A stretch of 12,697 bases of DNA, taken from positions 649,467-662,163 of the forward strand of contig MU646344.1 of NCBI GenBank assembly GCA_026770585.1, written 5' to 3'. The position numbers and the translations under genes were made by a program. Below, one piece after another: positions 1 to 7,120 of this stretch; position 1 is the first letter of the stretch; the number at the start of each line of letters is the position of its first letter. The stretch is from Baffinella frigidus. Lineage: Eukaryota > Cryptophyceae > Cryptomonadales > Baffinellaceae. Below the pieces are notes generated by a model. The model made no database searches. It worked only from the letters and a program-made list of their open reading frames with translations, and was not told where the DNA came from.

Positions 1-63
<63 letters not shown>
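1..63. repeat. Poly-G homopolymer run
   Basis: The first 63 bases are all G, followed directly by ordinary mixed sequence. No other homopolymer in the window approaches this length. It may be a real G tract, a collapsed simple repeat at a contig edge, or a sequencing or assembly artefact, since dark cycles of two-colour chemistry produce poly-G. Confidence 0.95.
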
Positions 64-65
<2 letters not shown>

Positions 66-116
66 CTTGACGGGGAGCGGGATCGAGAAGTTGGTCACGG
101 CGAAGGTGATGATCAC

Positions 117-374
117 GGCCATCTGCTCACCACTCTCAATCATCTTAGTATACGGTGTAAACTTGGTGATATACGATTCTGGGAAGGTGACTTTCGGCCA
201 TCTGCTCACCAATCGTAATACTCTTAGTCTACGGTGTATCCCTCAAGTGACCAGCAGGCGCATACGCCCTACCGTAGGGCCCTAGGACCTGCCTAGGGCT
301 TCCACGGGCGATTATTCGCCCGTTGGTCACTGGAGGGATACTTGGTGATATACGATTCTGGGTAGGTGACTTTC
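117..374 (+). repeat. 79-bp tandem repeat, two copies, second copy interrupted
   Basis: Copy A is 117-195. Copy B starts at 196 with the same GGCCATCTGCTCACCA and ends at 374. The copies align along their length (CTTAGTxTACGGTGTA, then CTTGGTGATATACGATTCTGG, then AGGTGACTTTC). Copy B is about 100 bp longer because a fold-back element sits between its two halves. No coding function is evident; the short open frames here overlap on both strands and look like chance. Confidence 0.8.
237..340 (+). mobile_element. TA-flanked fold-back MITE-like element, family 1, copy a
   Basis: This is a non-coding element with terminal inverted repeats. The left end GTATCCCTCAAGTGACCA (236-253) and right end TGGTCACTGGAGGGATAC (324-341) pair at 17 of 18 positions. 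Inside are CCCTACCGTAGGG, CCCTAGGACCTGCCTAGGG and a hairpin of ACGGGCGA/TCGCCCGT type. TA lies at both edges (237-238, 339-340). The neighbouring tandem copy at 117-195 reads GGTGTAAACTTGG at the equivalent point, so removing the element with one TA nearly restores it, leaving a 2-bp difference. This fits TA target duplication as in Tc1/mariner-type MITEs; the superfamily is inferred. Confidence 0.75.
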
Positions 375-438
375 GGCATGTTCGTGTCTCGTGTCGCCTC
401 CCCCGAGGGGATGTTCGGGAGAAGATCGGTTACAGGGG

Positions 439-548
439 TACCTCTCTCATAAGAAAGCTCACCCCCCCCCCCCCAGGACCACCATAGGGCGCTGGGCATG
501 GTCCTACTATAGGGTCCTAGGAGAAGGCGGTTCCTTATGAGCGAGGTA
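439..548 (+). mobile_element. TA-flanked fold-back MITE-like element, family 3
   Basis: The ends TACCTCTCTCATAAGAAA (439-456) and TTCCTTATGAGCGAGGTA (531-548) are inverted repeats with two mismatches in 18 bp, bounded by TA. The 110-bp length is close to family 1. The inside has a C13 run (462-474), a CATAGGGC...GCATGG arm and CCTACTATAGGGTCCTAGGA, a variant of the family 1 core. It is non-coding and most likely a diverged relative of family 1. Confidence 0.6.
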
Positions 549-651
549 GCACTGTAGGTGACGCCATTGAGAACGCGCACGTGCGGTGGGCGCTGTCGCT
601 GGTCGCAAGGACACACCCGTAGAGACGCTTCTCTGCTGACAGTTAATAGGG

Positions 652-786
652 TAACGGCCTGAAAATGGGGTAGTTAGGTCTACGGCATTGCCTAGGACCT
701 CCTACCGTAGGCCGAGGATCCCTCGGCCTACGGTAGGAGGTCCTGGGCAATGCCGTAGACCTAACTACCCCATTTTCAGGCCGTTA
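652..786 (+). mobile_element. 135-bp near-perfect palindrome, fold-back element, family 2
   Basis: The arms 652-717 and 721-786 are 66 bp each and are reverse complements with a single mismatch, separated only by ATC (718-720). TA forms both outer edges (652-653, 785-786) and pairing stops just outside. Internal modules CCTAGGACCT and CCTACCGTAGG also occur in family 1. Transcribed RNA would form a very long hairpin. A shorter relative with the same CTGAAAAT...ATTTTCAG ends is at 4643-4705. Short open frames crossing this region are a by-product of the palindrome. Confidence 0.85.
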
Positions 787-1254
787 GCCTATGAAAGTCG
801 GAGAGCCGCTTGCAGTGGCGCGGGGCGCGGGGCACCCCCCGCTGCTGGCTATGCCAAGCGGTGGTTCGTGAAAGCTTAACACGATCCTCGCAACAACAAC
901 TTCCTCGCAACAACGATTCTCGCAACATGCCCAACAGGTCCGGCCACCAGTCGCACAAACGGCTCAATTCAGCCGCAGAAACTGCAGGCTCACATTCAGC
1001 CGCAGAAAGCATACCCAGGTCTGATTGAGTGGATCTGGGCGCATCTAAGCGATGCGCCCGGAAGCTGATTTCCTGGGTGTGGCAGTGTGTGCTGCATACC
1101 CGTCAACTTTTGTCATATCCGTCAACTTTTGTGGCGACGCGAGGCGGAATTGGAGGCAGGTGCGAGGTGAGTGAGGCGTAAGTATCCCCAGGCGTAAGTA
1201 TCCCCAACGCAGGCCTGTGGGTCGCAAGGAGGGTCGCATCGGGGGGTGCAGGAC
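787..1254. other. Gene-free stretch with short direct repeats
   Basis: No protein is recognised. CTCGCAACAAC-type units recur around 886-930, and TTCAGCCGCAGAAA occurs twice (near 967 and 994). CCGTCAACTTTTGT is repeated with a 20-bp period at 1099-1132. GGCGTAAGTATCCCCA is duplicated head to tail at 1175-1190 and 1191-1206. The minus-strand frame of the acyltransferase gene stays open through this region to about 1045, but the tandem duplications make coding sequence here doubtful. Confidence 0.5.
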
Positions 1255-2484
1255 CTGGATAAGAAAGGCGCAGAGGAGAGGGGGGGTCATGCGGATCACA
1301 CGCCCGCAGAGCACGTCCAGCCCGAGATACGCCCACAGCACGATCATCGGGTTGAACCGCATCTCCTGCTCGAAAACCCATGACACGTGTTGACACGACC
1401 ACCCAAGTAAACCAGGGCATGCAGCATTGTCGAGTGGCCACGCCACTTGGAGTCTCGGCGCGTTCACCCACGTCTCGTCCCACTCAAGGATGACCAGAAC
1501 CGGGCGTGCGTGAAAGCGCCCTGGGTGAAAGCAGAAGCGTCTTGCGGACTTCTGTGGCAGGGTTTCTCAACGCCCGGGCCAGCCCCACCTGGCGAATCAT
1601 CCACTCCCCAGCCAGCAGGACCCTCCGCCCGAATGACCAGCAACCGGCCTGCGAGCCCTGGGTGAAGGCGCCCTAGGTGAAAGGGAAGGGGGTGGGGTGG
1701 AAATCGGGCGCGAACCTCGCCGTTCTCGCTGAAGCACGGGTAGATCTCGAAGCCAGACCCGAGAGATTGCGCGACCTTCGCGAAGCCCGCGCGCTGGTTG
1801 CCCGACGCTGACTCCCATGAGAGCGTGTAGGCGTCTTTGCCGTTGGCTGTTGCGTGCGCCATGATCTCCTCGGCGCCTCCCGGGATCACGGCGACCCAGT
1901 TGCCCGACTTCAGCAGCTCGTACGCGGTATCACGGTAGCCCGGCTGTAGGGATTGAGGTTTAGGTTTTGAGGTTTGAGGGTTTAGGGTTTAGGGTTTAGG
2001 GTTTAGGGTTCTGGGTTTGAGGGTGATGGGGTTAGGGGCGCACCACGGCACCGATGTATCGGATGATGGGACACGCCAGAACCAGGAGACGGTGCAGCAG
2101 ACCGCGAACCACCTGGCCGCTGACGGCCTGCGCGTGGAGCATGCACGGCAGGATGTCCCCCGAATGGGTTGTATGAATTCCGACGAGCAGGCAGCCTTTG
2201 CTCCTCGGAAGCCGATGCCATCCCTCGACGGAGAAGCCGTGCATCGCGTACGCCGCCCCACAAGTCACCTTCTGGACCGTCCGGTAGATTGGATGTGCGC
2301 TGATCTCCTCGTCCGACAGGAACGCGAGCGCCTCGCGCCTCTGGACACTGACGGTGCCCGCAAGGCTTTCCTCCTTCGGCTTGGCCGCGGCGCCAGCGGG
2401 AGAGCGCTTGTTCACCCCCGATCCCCCGTCGGCGCGCACATTTCCATGGAAGGAAGCCGTGTCGAACACCTCCAGCGGTGCCAT
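1255..2484 (-). CDS. LPLAT/DAGAT-type acyltransferase, TMEM68-like, multi-exon (3' end unresolved)
   Basis: Probable glycerolipid O-acyltransferase of the LPLAT/DAGAT superfamily, TMEM68-like subgroup, expected at ER or other endomembranes and transferring acyl groups to a lipid acceptor. Proposed exons are 2484-2044 (147 codons), 1943-1716 (76 codons) and 1365 to about 1255, all joined in phase 0. Exon 1 carries HGFSVEGWHRLP, then HTTHSGD, the H-x5-D block I typical of TMEM68 relatives. Across intron 1 the protein reads YIGAV then PGYRDTAYELLKSG, followed by VAVIPGGAEE (the PGG block), YTLSW, GFAKVAQSLG and IYPCFSENGE. Exon 3 continues EMRFNPMIVLWAYLG. The ATG at 2484 is the first after an in-frame stop, but the first 70 residues lack the expected membrane segment, so the true N-terminus may lie in an upstream exon. 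The 3' end is uncertain: exon 3 may run to a CAG|GT at 1255 or beyond. No frameshift or internal stop was seen in the conserved blocks. Confidence 0.72.
1366..1715 (-). other. Proposed intron 2 of the acyltransferase gene
   Basis: The donor is GAG|GTTCGC (GT at 1715-1714) and the acceptor GAGCAG|GAGATG (AG at 1367-1366). It separates the CFSENGE and EMRFNP segments in phase 0. Reading through after GENGEV gives a proline- and glycine-rich stretch unlike the family. The intron contains three copies of a GCCCTGGGTGAAAG-like motif (1516-1531, 1652-1667, 1667-1683), two of them adjacent. The splice sites are predictions. Confidence 0.5.
1944..2043 (-). other. Intron 1 of the acyltransferase gene, built largely of telomere-type repeat
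   Basis: This is a 100-bp intron on the minus strand, with donor GTG|GTGCGC (GT at 2043-2042) and acceptor CCCTACAG (AG at 1945-1944). The reading frame closes in the middle of the array with TAA just after GTGCGCCCC, while splicing restores a continuous acyltransferase domain in phase 0. About two thirds of the intron is CCCTAAA-type repeat in the sense direction, including several perfect units. No separate branch point was identified. Confidence 0.7.
1955..2016 (+). repeat. Telomere-type TTTAGGG tract (intronic)
   Basis: On the plus strand GTTTAGGG-type units run from degenerate forms (GAGGTTTAGG, TTTTGAGG) into about five perfect TTTAGGG copies around 1980-2010, then GTTCTGGGTTTGAGGG. 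The tract lies wholly inside the predicted intron 1. It is short and partly degenerate, so it is an interstitial tract rather than a chromosome end. Confidence 0.9.
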
Positions 2485-2856
2485 CCCACTACGATCCGCT
2501 CAAAGATGCACGCGGGAAGCCTCCCGGTGCTTGGTGCTCTGTGGCGTTGCCCAGGACAAACCCTGCACGAGCGTGGAACCAGGGTTGATGGTGCACAGGA
2601 AGCGGAAGGGCCTTCTGCCTCGGGAGCGGAGGGTTCTGCTGGACGGGAGGCGGGGGGGTTGCCAACGTGGGGCCGTTCACAGGGAGACAAGAAACTGTGA
2701 CCCACCACCGAACTGAAAAGACGCTTCTTTTTAAAACTTTTTACGAGCAGTCTTTTTAAGTTTGAACTTTGACCATAGGGCGCATCTTTTGACCATTTGA
2801 ACAAGGAGAATAAAACAAGCATCAAAGCATCGTCAAAATCAACGAAGGTAGGATCC
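2485..2856. other. Gene-free region upstream of the acyltransferase start
   Basis: A 148-codon minus-strand frame (2858-2412) is open here but is low-complexity (serine, proline and arginine) at its end, with no recognised domain. From 2700 to 2850 the DNA becomes AT-rich, with several CTTTTTAAAA/CTTTTTAAG-like stretches. It could hold an upstream exon or the promoter of the acyltransferase gene, but nothing specific supports either. Confidence 0.4.
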
Positions 2857-3174
2857 AAACCTAAAGGACCTAAAGGATCCTACGGCGTGTCGTTGGCATA
2901 TGTTGGGAGCATTTAAAACCTAAAGGACCTAAAGGTTGTCGTGTCGTTGGGCTATGTTGGGAGAAATTAGAACCTCAAGGACCTAAAGGTCGTGTTACAC
3001 ACTAGAGCTCCAATTGCTCGAACAAGGGGCACATCACCCGTACCCCCCGCCTCCAGTCTCAAATCTCCCACCTCCCCCTCAACCATAATCCCCCAAGGAA
3101 GCATGGCCTTTCTACAGAACCAGTTCCGGTGTCCGCCTATGTTGGGAGCTCGAAGAACCTAAAGGACCTAAAGG
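2857..3174 (+). repeat. 54-bp repeat with CCTAAAGGA core (several copies)
   Basis: Unit: GTGTCGTTGGCATATGTTGG, then GAGCATTTAAAACCTAAAGG, then ACCTAAAGG. Copies are a 3' half at 2857-2877, a full unit at 2887-2940, a diverged tandem unit at 2941-2991 and another at 3131-3174 (GTCCGCCTATGTTGGGAGCT start). GGACCTAAGGACCTAAAGGA at 6034-6053 is related. A perfect inverted copy lies at 11880-11930. Between 2992 and 3130 the sequence is C-rich with no gene seen. Confidence 0.85.
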
Positions 3175-3223
3175 ACAATCCGCCTTTGGCTGAACTTGCG
3201 GGTTGGTTGGGTTCCGCCCCACG

Positions 3224-4160
3224 ATTTAGGGTTTAGGGTTGAGGGTTTGGGTTTTGAATTTGAGGGTTTGGGGTTGAGGGTTTGTGGTTGAGGGTTTGTG
3301 GTTGAGGGTTTGAGGGTGTAGGGTTGAGGGTACCGGGTTTAGGGTATCTCTTAAGTGAGCAGTAGGCTCGTACGTCCGGTGGTAGGGTCCTAGGACCTGT
3401 CTACGGCTTAATGAATAGGGTATGGGGTGTAGGGTGTAGGGTTTGGAATTAAGGGTCTAGGGTTTAGGTTGCAGGGTTTGGTGTTCAGGGCTTAAGGTTG
3501 AGGGTTTGTCGTTGAGGGTTCAGGGTTCAGGGTTCAGGGTTCAGGTTTTAGAGTTTAGAATGTAGGTTTTGGGGTTTGAGGTTTAGGGACTAAGGTTAAG
3601 GGCTGAGGGACTAAGGTGAAGGGCTGAGGGGTTTAGGGTTTAGGGTTTAGGGTTCAGGGTTCAGGGTTCAGGGTTTAGGGTTTAGGGTTTAGGGTTTAGG
3701 GTTTAGGGTTTAGGGTTTGAAGTTTAGGGTTTAGGGTTGGGGTCGATGGTTCGAGGTTTAGGGTTGAGGGTGTAGGGTTGATGATTCAGGGGATAGGGGT
3801 TAGGGTTCAGGGTTCGTGGATCAGGGTTCAGGGTTTTTTGTTTTGGGTCAGGGATTAGGGGTTTCTGTTTGGGTGTTGGTATTGAGGTTTCTGGGCTTGG
3901 TGTTAGGGTTCAGGGTGCAGAGTTTAGTGTTTATAATTGAAGGTTCAGGGTCAAGGGTTTAAGGTTAGGTTTTAGGGTGGTCAGGGTTTAGGTTTTAGGG
4001 ACTAGGGTCTAGAGTTCAAGGTATAAAGCTTAAAGTTTATCATTTAGGGTTCAGGATTCAGGCATTAAGCTTTAAGGGCACGGGTTTAGGGTTTAGGGTT
4101 TAGGGTTTGGGAATTGTGGTTCAAAGTTTACGGTTTGCGTTTGGGAGTTTAGGGTTGATT
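3224..4160 (+). repeat. Long degenerate TTTAGGG telomere-type array
   Basis: About 940 bp is dominated by TTTAGGG on the plus strand and its variants (TTGAGGG, TTCAGGG, TGTAGGG, TTTGAGG). The longest perfect stretches lie around 3630-3720 and 4080-4110. Degeneracy rises away from these cores. A family 1 fold-back remnant interrupts the array at 3345-3417. No open frame with non-repeat character occurs. This is an old interstitial array or former subtelomere. Confidence 0.93.
3345..3417 (+). mobile_element. Family 1 fold-back element, internally deleted copy b
   Basis: The left end TATCTCTTAAGTGAGCAG, followed by TAGGCTCGTAC, GGTAGGGTCCTAGGACCTG and TCTACGG, matches the first two thirds of the family 1 copy at 6502-6606. 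The distal hairpin is missing and a degenerate right end CTTAATGAATA (3407-3417) follows. Both this copy and the 6502 copy continue into GGGTAT and TGTAGGG units, so both sit in telomere-like repeat. Confidence 0.65.
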
Positions 4161-4316
4161 ACTGATTTCTGAATTAATTCAAGAGGTTTCGCCGTTATTG
4201 CCTAACCCGTGCCATTACCAGACTATGATCGGTCCATATTATACCCCGCTCAATGGGTTTCGGTTTTGGGTCGAGAGTTTTTTGGTGTTGGTTCAGGGTT
4301 TTGGGTGCAGGGTTTT

Positions 4317-4319
4317 CTT

Positions 4320-4368
<49 letters not shown>

Positions 4369-4415
4369 ATTTTTTTTTCAATTTATTTTTCTCTGTCTGT
4401 CTGTCTCTCTCTCTC
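4317..4415 (+). repeat. CT/TCTG microsatellite tracts
   Basis: A (CT)n run of about 36 bp ends at 4360, then a T-rich stretch, then CTGT/CT repeats at 4390-4415. It is a pure pyrimidine tract on the plus strand. Confidence 0.95.
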
Positions 4416-4642
4416 GCCGCAACGGGCGCGTGGCATAAATTATTCCGGGCACGAGGTTACTTTACCTTATCCTGGTACACATGTTTACAACCCCACATTT
4501 AAATAGGCTCTTTTATTATTCTAGAGTGGGAAGCCGCAGCGTCTCAGAGCTTTCTCAAATCTTCACCAAAAACAAAATTAAACATGGGCGAGAAAGTCCC
4601 TCAGACCTGAAAGCTCGCCAAACAAAGCTTCATGAGGTAACA

Positions 4643-4705
4643 GACTGAAAATAGACCTGAACTACCGTAGTCAATACCGTATGTCTAACTACCCCATTTT
4701 CAGTC
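4643..4705 (+). mobile_element. Short family 2 fold-back element
   Basis: The ends GACTGAAAAT (4643-4652) and ATTTTCAGTC (4696-4705) are perfect 10-bp inverted repeats. The interior holds ACTACCGTAGT and GTCTAACTACCCCATTTTCAG, the latter matching the right arm of the 652-786 palindrome. At 63 bp it looks like an internal deletion derivative of that element or a shorter relative. Confidence 0.65.
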
Positions 4706-4710
4706 CCTGA

Positions 4711-5042
4711 AACTAAACCCCAAACCCCAAACCCTAACCCCTAAGTCGCTGCATCTGAAAGTTCGTGTGGGAATGATGAAGAAGGCGTTTTATTTCAACC
4801 CTGAACCCTGAACATAAAATTCTACCCACTCAACCCTAAACCCTAAACCATGAATCCTAAAACCAAAACCCTACACCCTAAACCCTGAACCCTGAACCCT
4901 CAACCCTAAACCCTAAACCCTAAACCCTAAAACCTACACCCTAAACTCTAAACCCTAAACCCCAAACCCTGAACCCCAAACCCTAAAATCTAAACCCTAA
5001 ACCCTAAACCCTTACCACTAAACCCTAAACCCTAAACCCTAA
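4711..5042 (-). repeat. CCCTAAA telomere-type array (minus-strand TTTAGGG)
   Basis: CCCTAAA, CCCTGAA, CCCCAAA and CCCTCAA units run from 4711 to 5042, with a non-repeat interruption of about 55 bp (4742-4796). Orientation is opposite to the array at 3224-4160, so the G-rich strands of the two arrays point toward each other. Confidence 0.92.
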
Positions 5043-5648
5043 AGCCGGTTTTTTGAGCGGGCTGATCTGAAAAACGGTCACCTCAATTTTTTTAAATGCC
5101 CGGAGATCCTCAGGATTTCCCTTAGGCCATTTTTAAAAAATGTCAGGAGAGTTTCCAAAAAAAAGACACGTTCCGCCCCCCCGGCTGGCCAGGAGCCCCC
5201 CCCCAGCGCCCGCCGCCCATCACCACCAGACTCCCGCTTGCCTCCACTTGAGCCTCCCATCCCACGGCGCCGCCGCGAAACCTGCACGCAGAGCCCCAGC
5301 CATTTATACTGCGGCATCCCAGACCATTTCCAGGCCCACCAGGGCGCGGCACACGGCCCTGACTGGCCGCCAAAGCAAATTTCTGGGTCTCAGGAATCCG
5401 TCTCGGCACCGTCTCAGCAGGGCCGTACCTCGAGAACGGGACCCGGAGCACTGAGGAATAATCATCGATCCTGTTGCCAACTTTCCGCGCTGCTTCCAGC
5501 CAAACCAGTTCAGCCCCTGTCCCTCCACTCCCCGCACCTCAACTGGCCATATTCTCCCCCCTCCCCCCTTGAAGATTTTTGATTTTTTTAGGCCTTGAGA
5601 TGACCGAAAGTACAGATTATTTGGATCAGGCGGCTCAAAAAAACGGCT
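5043..5648 (+). mobile_element. 606-bp non-autonomous element with terminal inverted repeats, inserted in a CCCTAAA array
   Basis: The left end AGCCGGTTTTTTGAGCGGG (from 5043) and the reverse complement of the right end AGCCGTTTTTTTGAGCCGC (from 5648) match at 22 of 25 positions, including a following CTGATC. Further in, both ends have CGGTCAxCTCAA and a T/A homopolymer. CTAA(A) flanks both sides, but because the surrounding repeat is CCCTAAA this cannot be told from host sequence. The interior (5160-5580) is C-rich and GC-rich compared with the ends. Overlapping frames of 77-114 codons exist on both strands, none with recognisable protein character. No transposase is encoded, so it is likely a large MITE-like element of unknown family. 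Confidence 0.65.
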
Positions 5649-5650
5649 CT

Positions 5651-5777
5651 AAACCTTAAACCCTAAACCCTAAACCCCACATCCTTAAAACCTAAACCTT
5701 CTAATCCCAAACCCACAGCTTACAGCCTGCAGTCTACAGCCTAAACCCCACACCCGACACCCGACAACCCTAACCGC
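5651..5777 (-). repeat. CCCTAAA array, right-hand continuation
   Basis: The array resumes directly after the 606-bp element with CTAAACCTTAAACCCTAAACC. It then degrades into CTTACAGCCTGCAGTCTACAGC and ACACCCGACACCCGACAACC. The sequence flanking the element is the same repeat on both sides. Confidence 0.85.
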
Positions 5778-6124
5778 AGATGGCATCATCGGCGCTGCAG
5801 CTGCTCTCGGAGGGGGGGCGTGGCCCCGCCTTTTCCCGCGTGTCGAAGCACACGCCCTCCTATCTACTAGACTCCTTTCCAGCAGAGGCCGAGGAGAACC
5901 TCTCGGCCTCGATATCTGCGTCTCAAGGGGAGTGTCATCTTTTACCAGAAAACAGCTCCAAGAACGCGCTAATGGCTCCAAAAACGCTCTTGGAATACCC
6001 TACCCAAGAGCCTGGCGTGGACCCATTTGCTCTGGACCTAAGGACCTAAAGGACTCGGAGTTCCCAGCCTAGCAGGGAACTCCAACCGTATCAGGTGTCA
6101 ACTTTCAAGGTTGGCACCTTGACA
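5778..6124. other. Unique spacer with an unsupported 89-codon frame and hairpins
   Basis: A plus-strand frame from ATG 5780 to 6049 reads MASSALQLLSEGG onward. It follows CCGCAG, which could be a splice acceptor, but it shows no recognisable domain. Hairpins: GAGGCCGAG/CTCGGCCTC (5885-5893, 5902-5910); GGAGTTCCC/GGGAACTCC (6057-6065, 6075-6083); AGGTGTCAA/TTGGCACCT with one mismatch (about 6093-6119). A CCTAAAGGA-core motif is at 6034-6053. Confidence 0.35.
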
Positions 6125-6246
6125 GCCTAAACCCTAAAAATCCTGTACCCTCAACCCTTAACCCTAAACCCTGAACCCTAAACTCCAAACCCTGAACCCT
6201 CAACCCTCAACCCTCAACCCTCAACCCTAAACCCTAAACCCTAAAA
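6125..6246 (-). repeat. CCCTAAA/CCCTCAA degenerate array
   Basis: Units CCCTAAA, CCCTCAA, CCCTTAA and CCCTGAA fill about 120 bp in the same orientation as the arrays at 4711-5042 and 5651-5777. The three tracts may be one ancestral array split by later insertions. Confidence 0.85.
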
Positions 6247-6249
6247 CCT

Positions 6250-6661
6250 GTGGGTTACACACACCAACCCACATGGTACATGTTGCATCACACACAGCGT
6301 ATCAGACTATGCCACGTGGCATCGAGACCACCAAATTGGAAGCAGTATCAATACAGTCTGGTGCTCTGGTGCGTTGTATCACACTCACATCTGCGTTGCA
6401 TCACACTCACATCGCCTCTTACGCGTGCCTCACCCAGAGCAGTTTCGAGGGAATAGAGTATAGAGTGTAGGGTGTAGGGTGACCAGGAGAGAAGTTCAGG
6501 GTATCCCTTAAGTGACCAGTAGGCTCATACGCCCTACCGTAGGGTCCTATGACCTGCCTACGGGCGAGTTAGGGCGAATATTCGCCCGTCCGCCACTTAA
6601 GGGATAGGGTATAGAGTGCAGGGTGTAGGGTATAGAGTGCAGGGCACCCAGAGCAGTTTCG
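6250..6661 (+). repeat. Short direct repeats bounding a fold-back element
   Basis: CATCACACTCACATC-type units recur around 6375-6415. CACCCAGAGCAGTTTCG occurs identically at 6431-6447 and 6645-6661. Between these lie TATAGAGTGTAGGGTGTAGGG-like units, a family 1 element (6502-6606), and the same type of units again (6607-6644). The arrangement suggests a composite insertion or a duplication event. Confidence 0.6.
6502..6606 (+). mobile_element. Family 1 fold-back element, copy c (best preserved)
   Basis: Perfect 13-bp terminal inverted repeats TATCCCTTAAGTG (6502-6514) and CACTTAAGGGATA (6594-6606), starting and ending with TA. Inside are CCCTACCGTAGGG (6532-6544), GTCCTATGACCTGCC and a perfect 16-bp palindrome GGGCGAATATTCGCCC (6572-6587). 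Total length is 105 bp. No coding capacity; mobilisation would need a transposase in trans. Confidence 0.8.
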
Positions 6662-6794
6662 CCGGCGCAAGAGAGCAGGACGCAGCGCCGGCTCATGCGA
6701 TGAAAGAGATTTACTCCTTGCCAAGGCCAAACAGCCTCCGGCCAAGAAGGTACGGGCCCGAGGCTGCGTAGTGAGTATTGCGTGGGTGGGGGGC

Positions 6795-6880
6795 AAAGGC
6801 CTCCACACGCCTCCAGCTGCGTGTCTATCCTCGCACGGCGTGGAGAGCCGTGGAGGGGTCCGAGAGGGTACGGGCCCGCC
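6795..6880 (+). repeat. Direct repeat of about 87 bp, copy 1 (copy 2 at 7310-7398)
   Basis: AAAGGCCTCCACACGCCTCC through GGGTACGGGCCCGCC recurs 515 bp downstream with a single substitution and a small 3-bp insertion plus adjacent change. Both copies read KGLHTPPAACLSSHGVESR in one frame, but conservation is at DNA level and no start or domain supports a protein. Confidence 0.85.
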
Positions 6881-6955
6881 TAAAAAGCAGGGCCGTATCG
6901 ACACGGGGCCGGAAAAGCAAGGGCCGTTCGACTGGCGGTACAAGTCAAAAACCCC

Positions 6956-7002
6956 AAATCCCCTTGGAGGCCGTCGGAATCCGACGGCCTTCAAGGGGAT
7001 TT
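6956..7002 (+). repeat. 47-nt near-perfect hairpin
   Basis: Arms 6956-6978 and 6980-7002 (23 bp, starting AAATCCCCTTGG) pair with one mismatch around a single A. The outer arms end in A/T runs. The shape resembles a terminator or a tiny fold-back element; no gene ends here, so the latter is likelier. Confidence 0.85.
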
Positions 7003-7120
7003 TTGGAGCCATTTCCCCAGTGACCCTCGCCTGGGGGCGCCAGAGTGCTTTCTTTGAGGGAGCGCCGACACTCTTAGCGCTAGGAGTACGCACCGGGCGT
7101 CACGCCCGGAGGCACCATCG

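Larger units (their letters stand above)
4161..4710. other. Unique spacer between converging telomere-type arrays
   Basis: About 550 bp, AT-richer than its surroundings, holding the CT microsatellite (4317-4415) and a short family 2 fold-back (4643-4705). The serine/leucine-repeat reading frames across the microsatellite are simple-sequence artefacts. No gene is recognised. Confidence 0.6.
6662..7120. other. GC-rich spacer with hairpins, no gene recognised
   Basis: A 174-codon minus-strand frame (7093-6569) and overlapping plus-strand frames are open, but they cross a fold-back element, a 47-nt hairpin and a repeat unit, so I treat them as chance. Besides the hairpin at 6956-7002, CCGGGCGT/ACGCCCGG (7093-7100, 7102-7109) is a tight 8-bp hairpin. 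Confidence 0.5.

Noticed and set aside
1464-1710. Continuation of the acyltransferase frame beyond GENGEV
   Set aside because: The frame remains open, but the protein turns proline/glycine-rich and family-like sequence (EMRFNP) resumes only after a GT...AG interval, so I treat it as an intron.
2017-2700. 227-codon plus-strand open frame
   Set aside because: It is the longest frame, but it lies opposite the acyltransferase exon 1, which shows recognisable motifs, and it begins within telomere-type repeat. It is a shadow frame.
2857-3174. Possible CRISPR array
   Set aside because: Units are adjacent or irregularly spaced, diverged, and without unique spacers of constant size; the surroundings are eukaryotic.
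4198-4506. Plus-strand frames with SLSLSL repeats
   Set aside because: Direct translation of the CT microsatellite; flanks lack coding character.
6569-7093. 174-codon minus-strand frame
   Set aside because: It crosses a fold-back element, a 47-nt hairpin and a repeat unit, with proline/arginine-rich low-complexity sequence and no domain.
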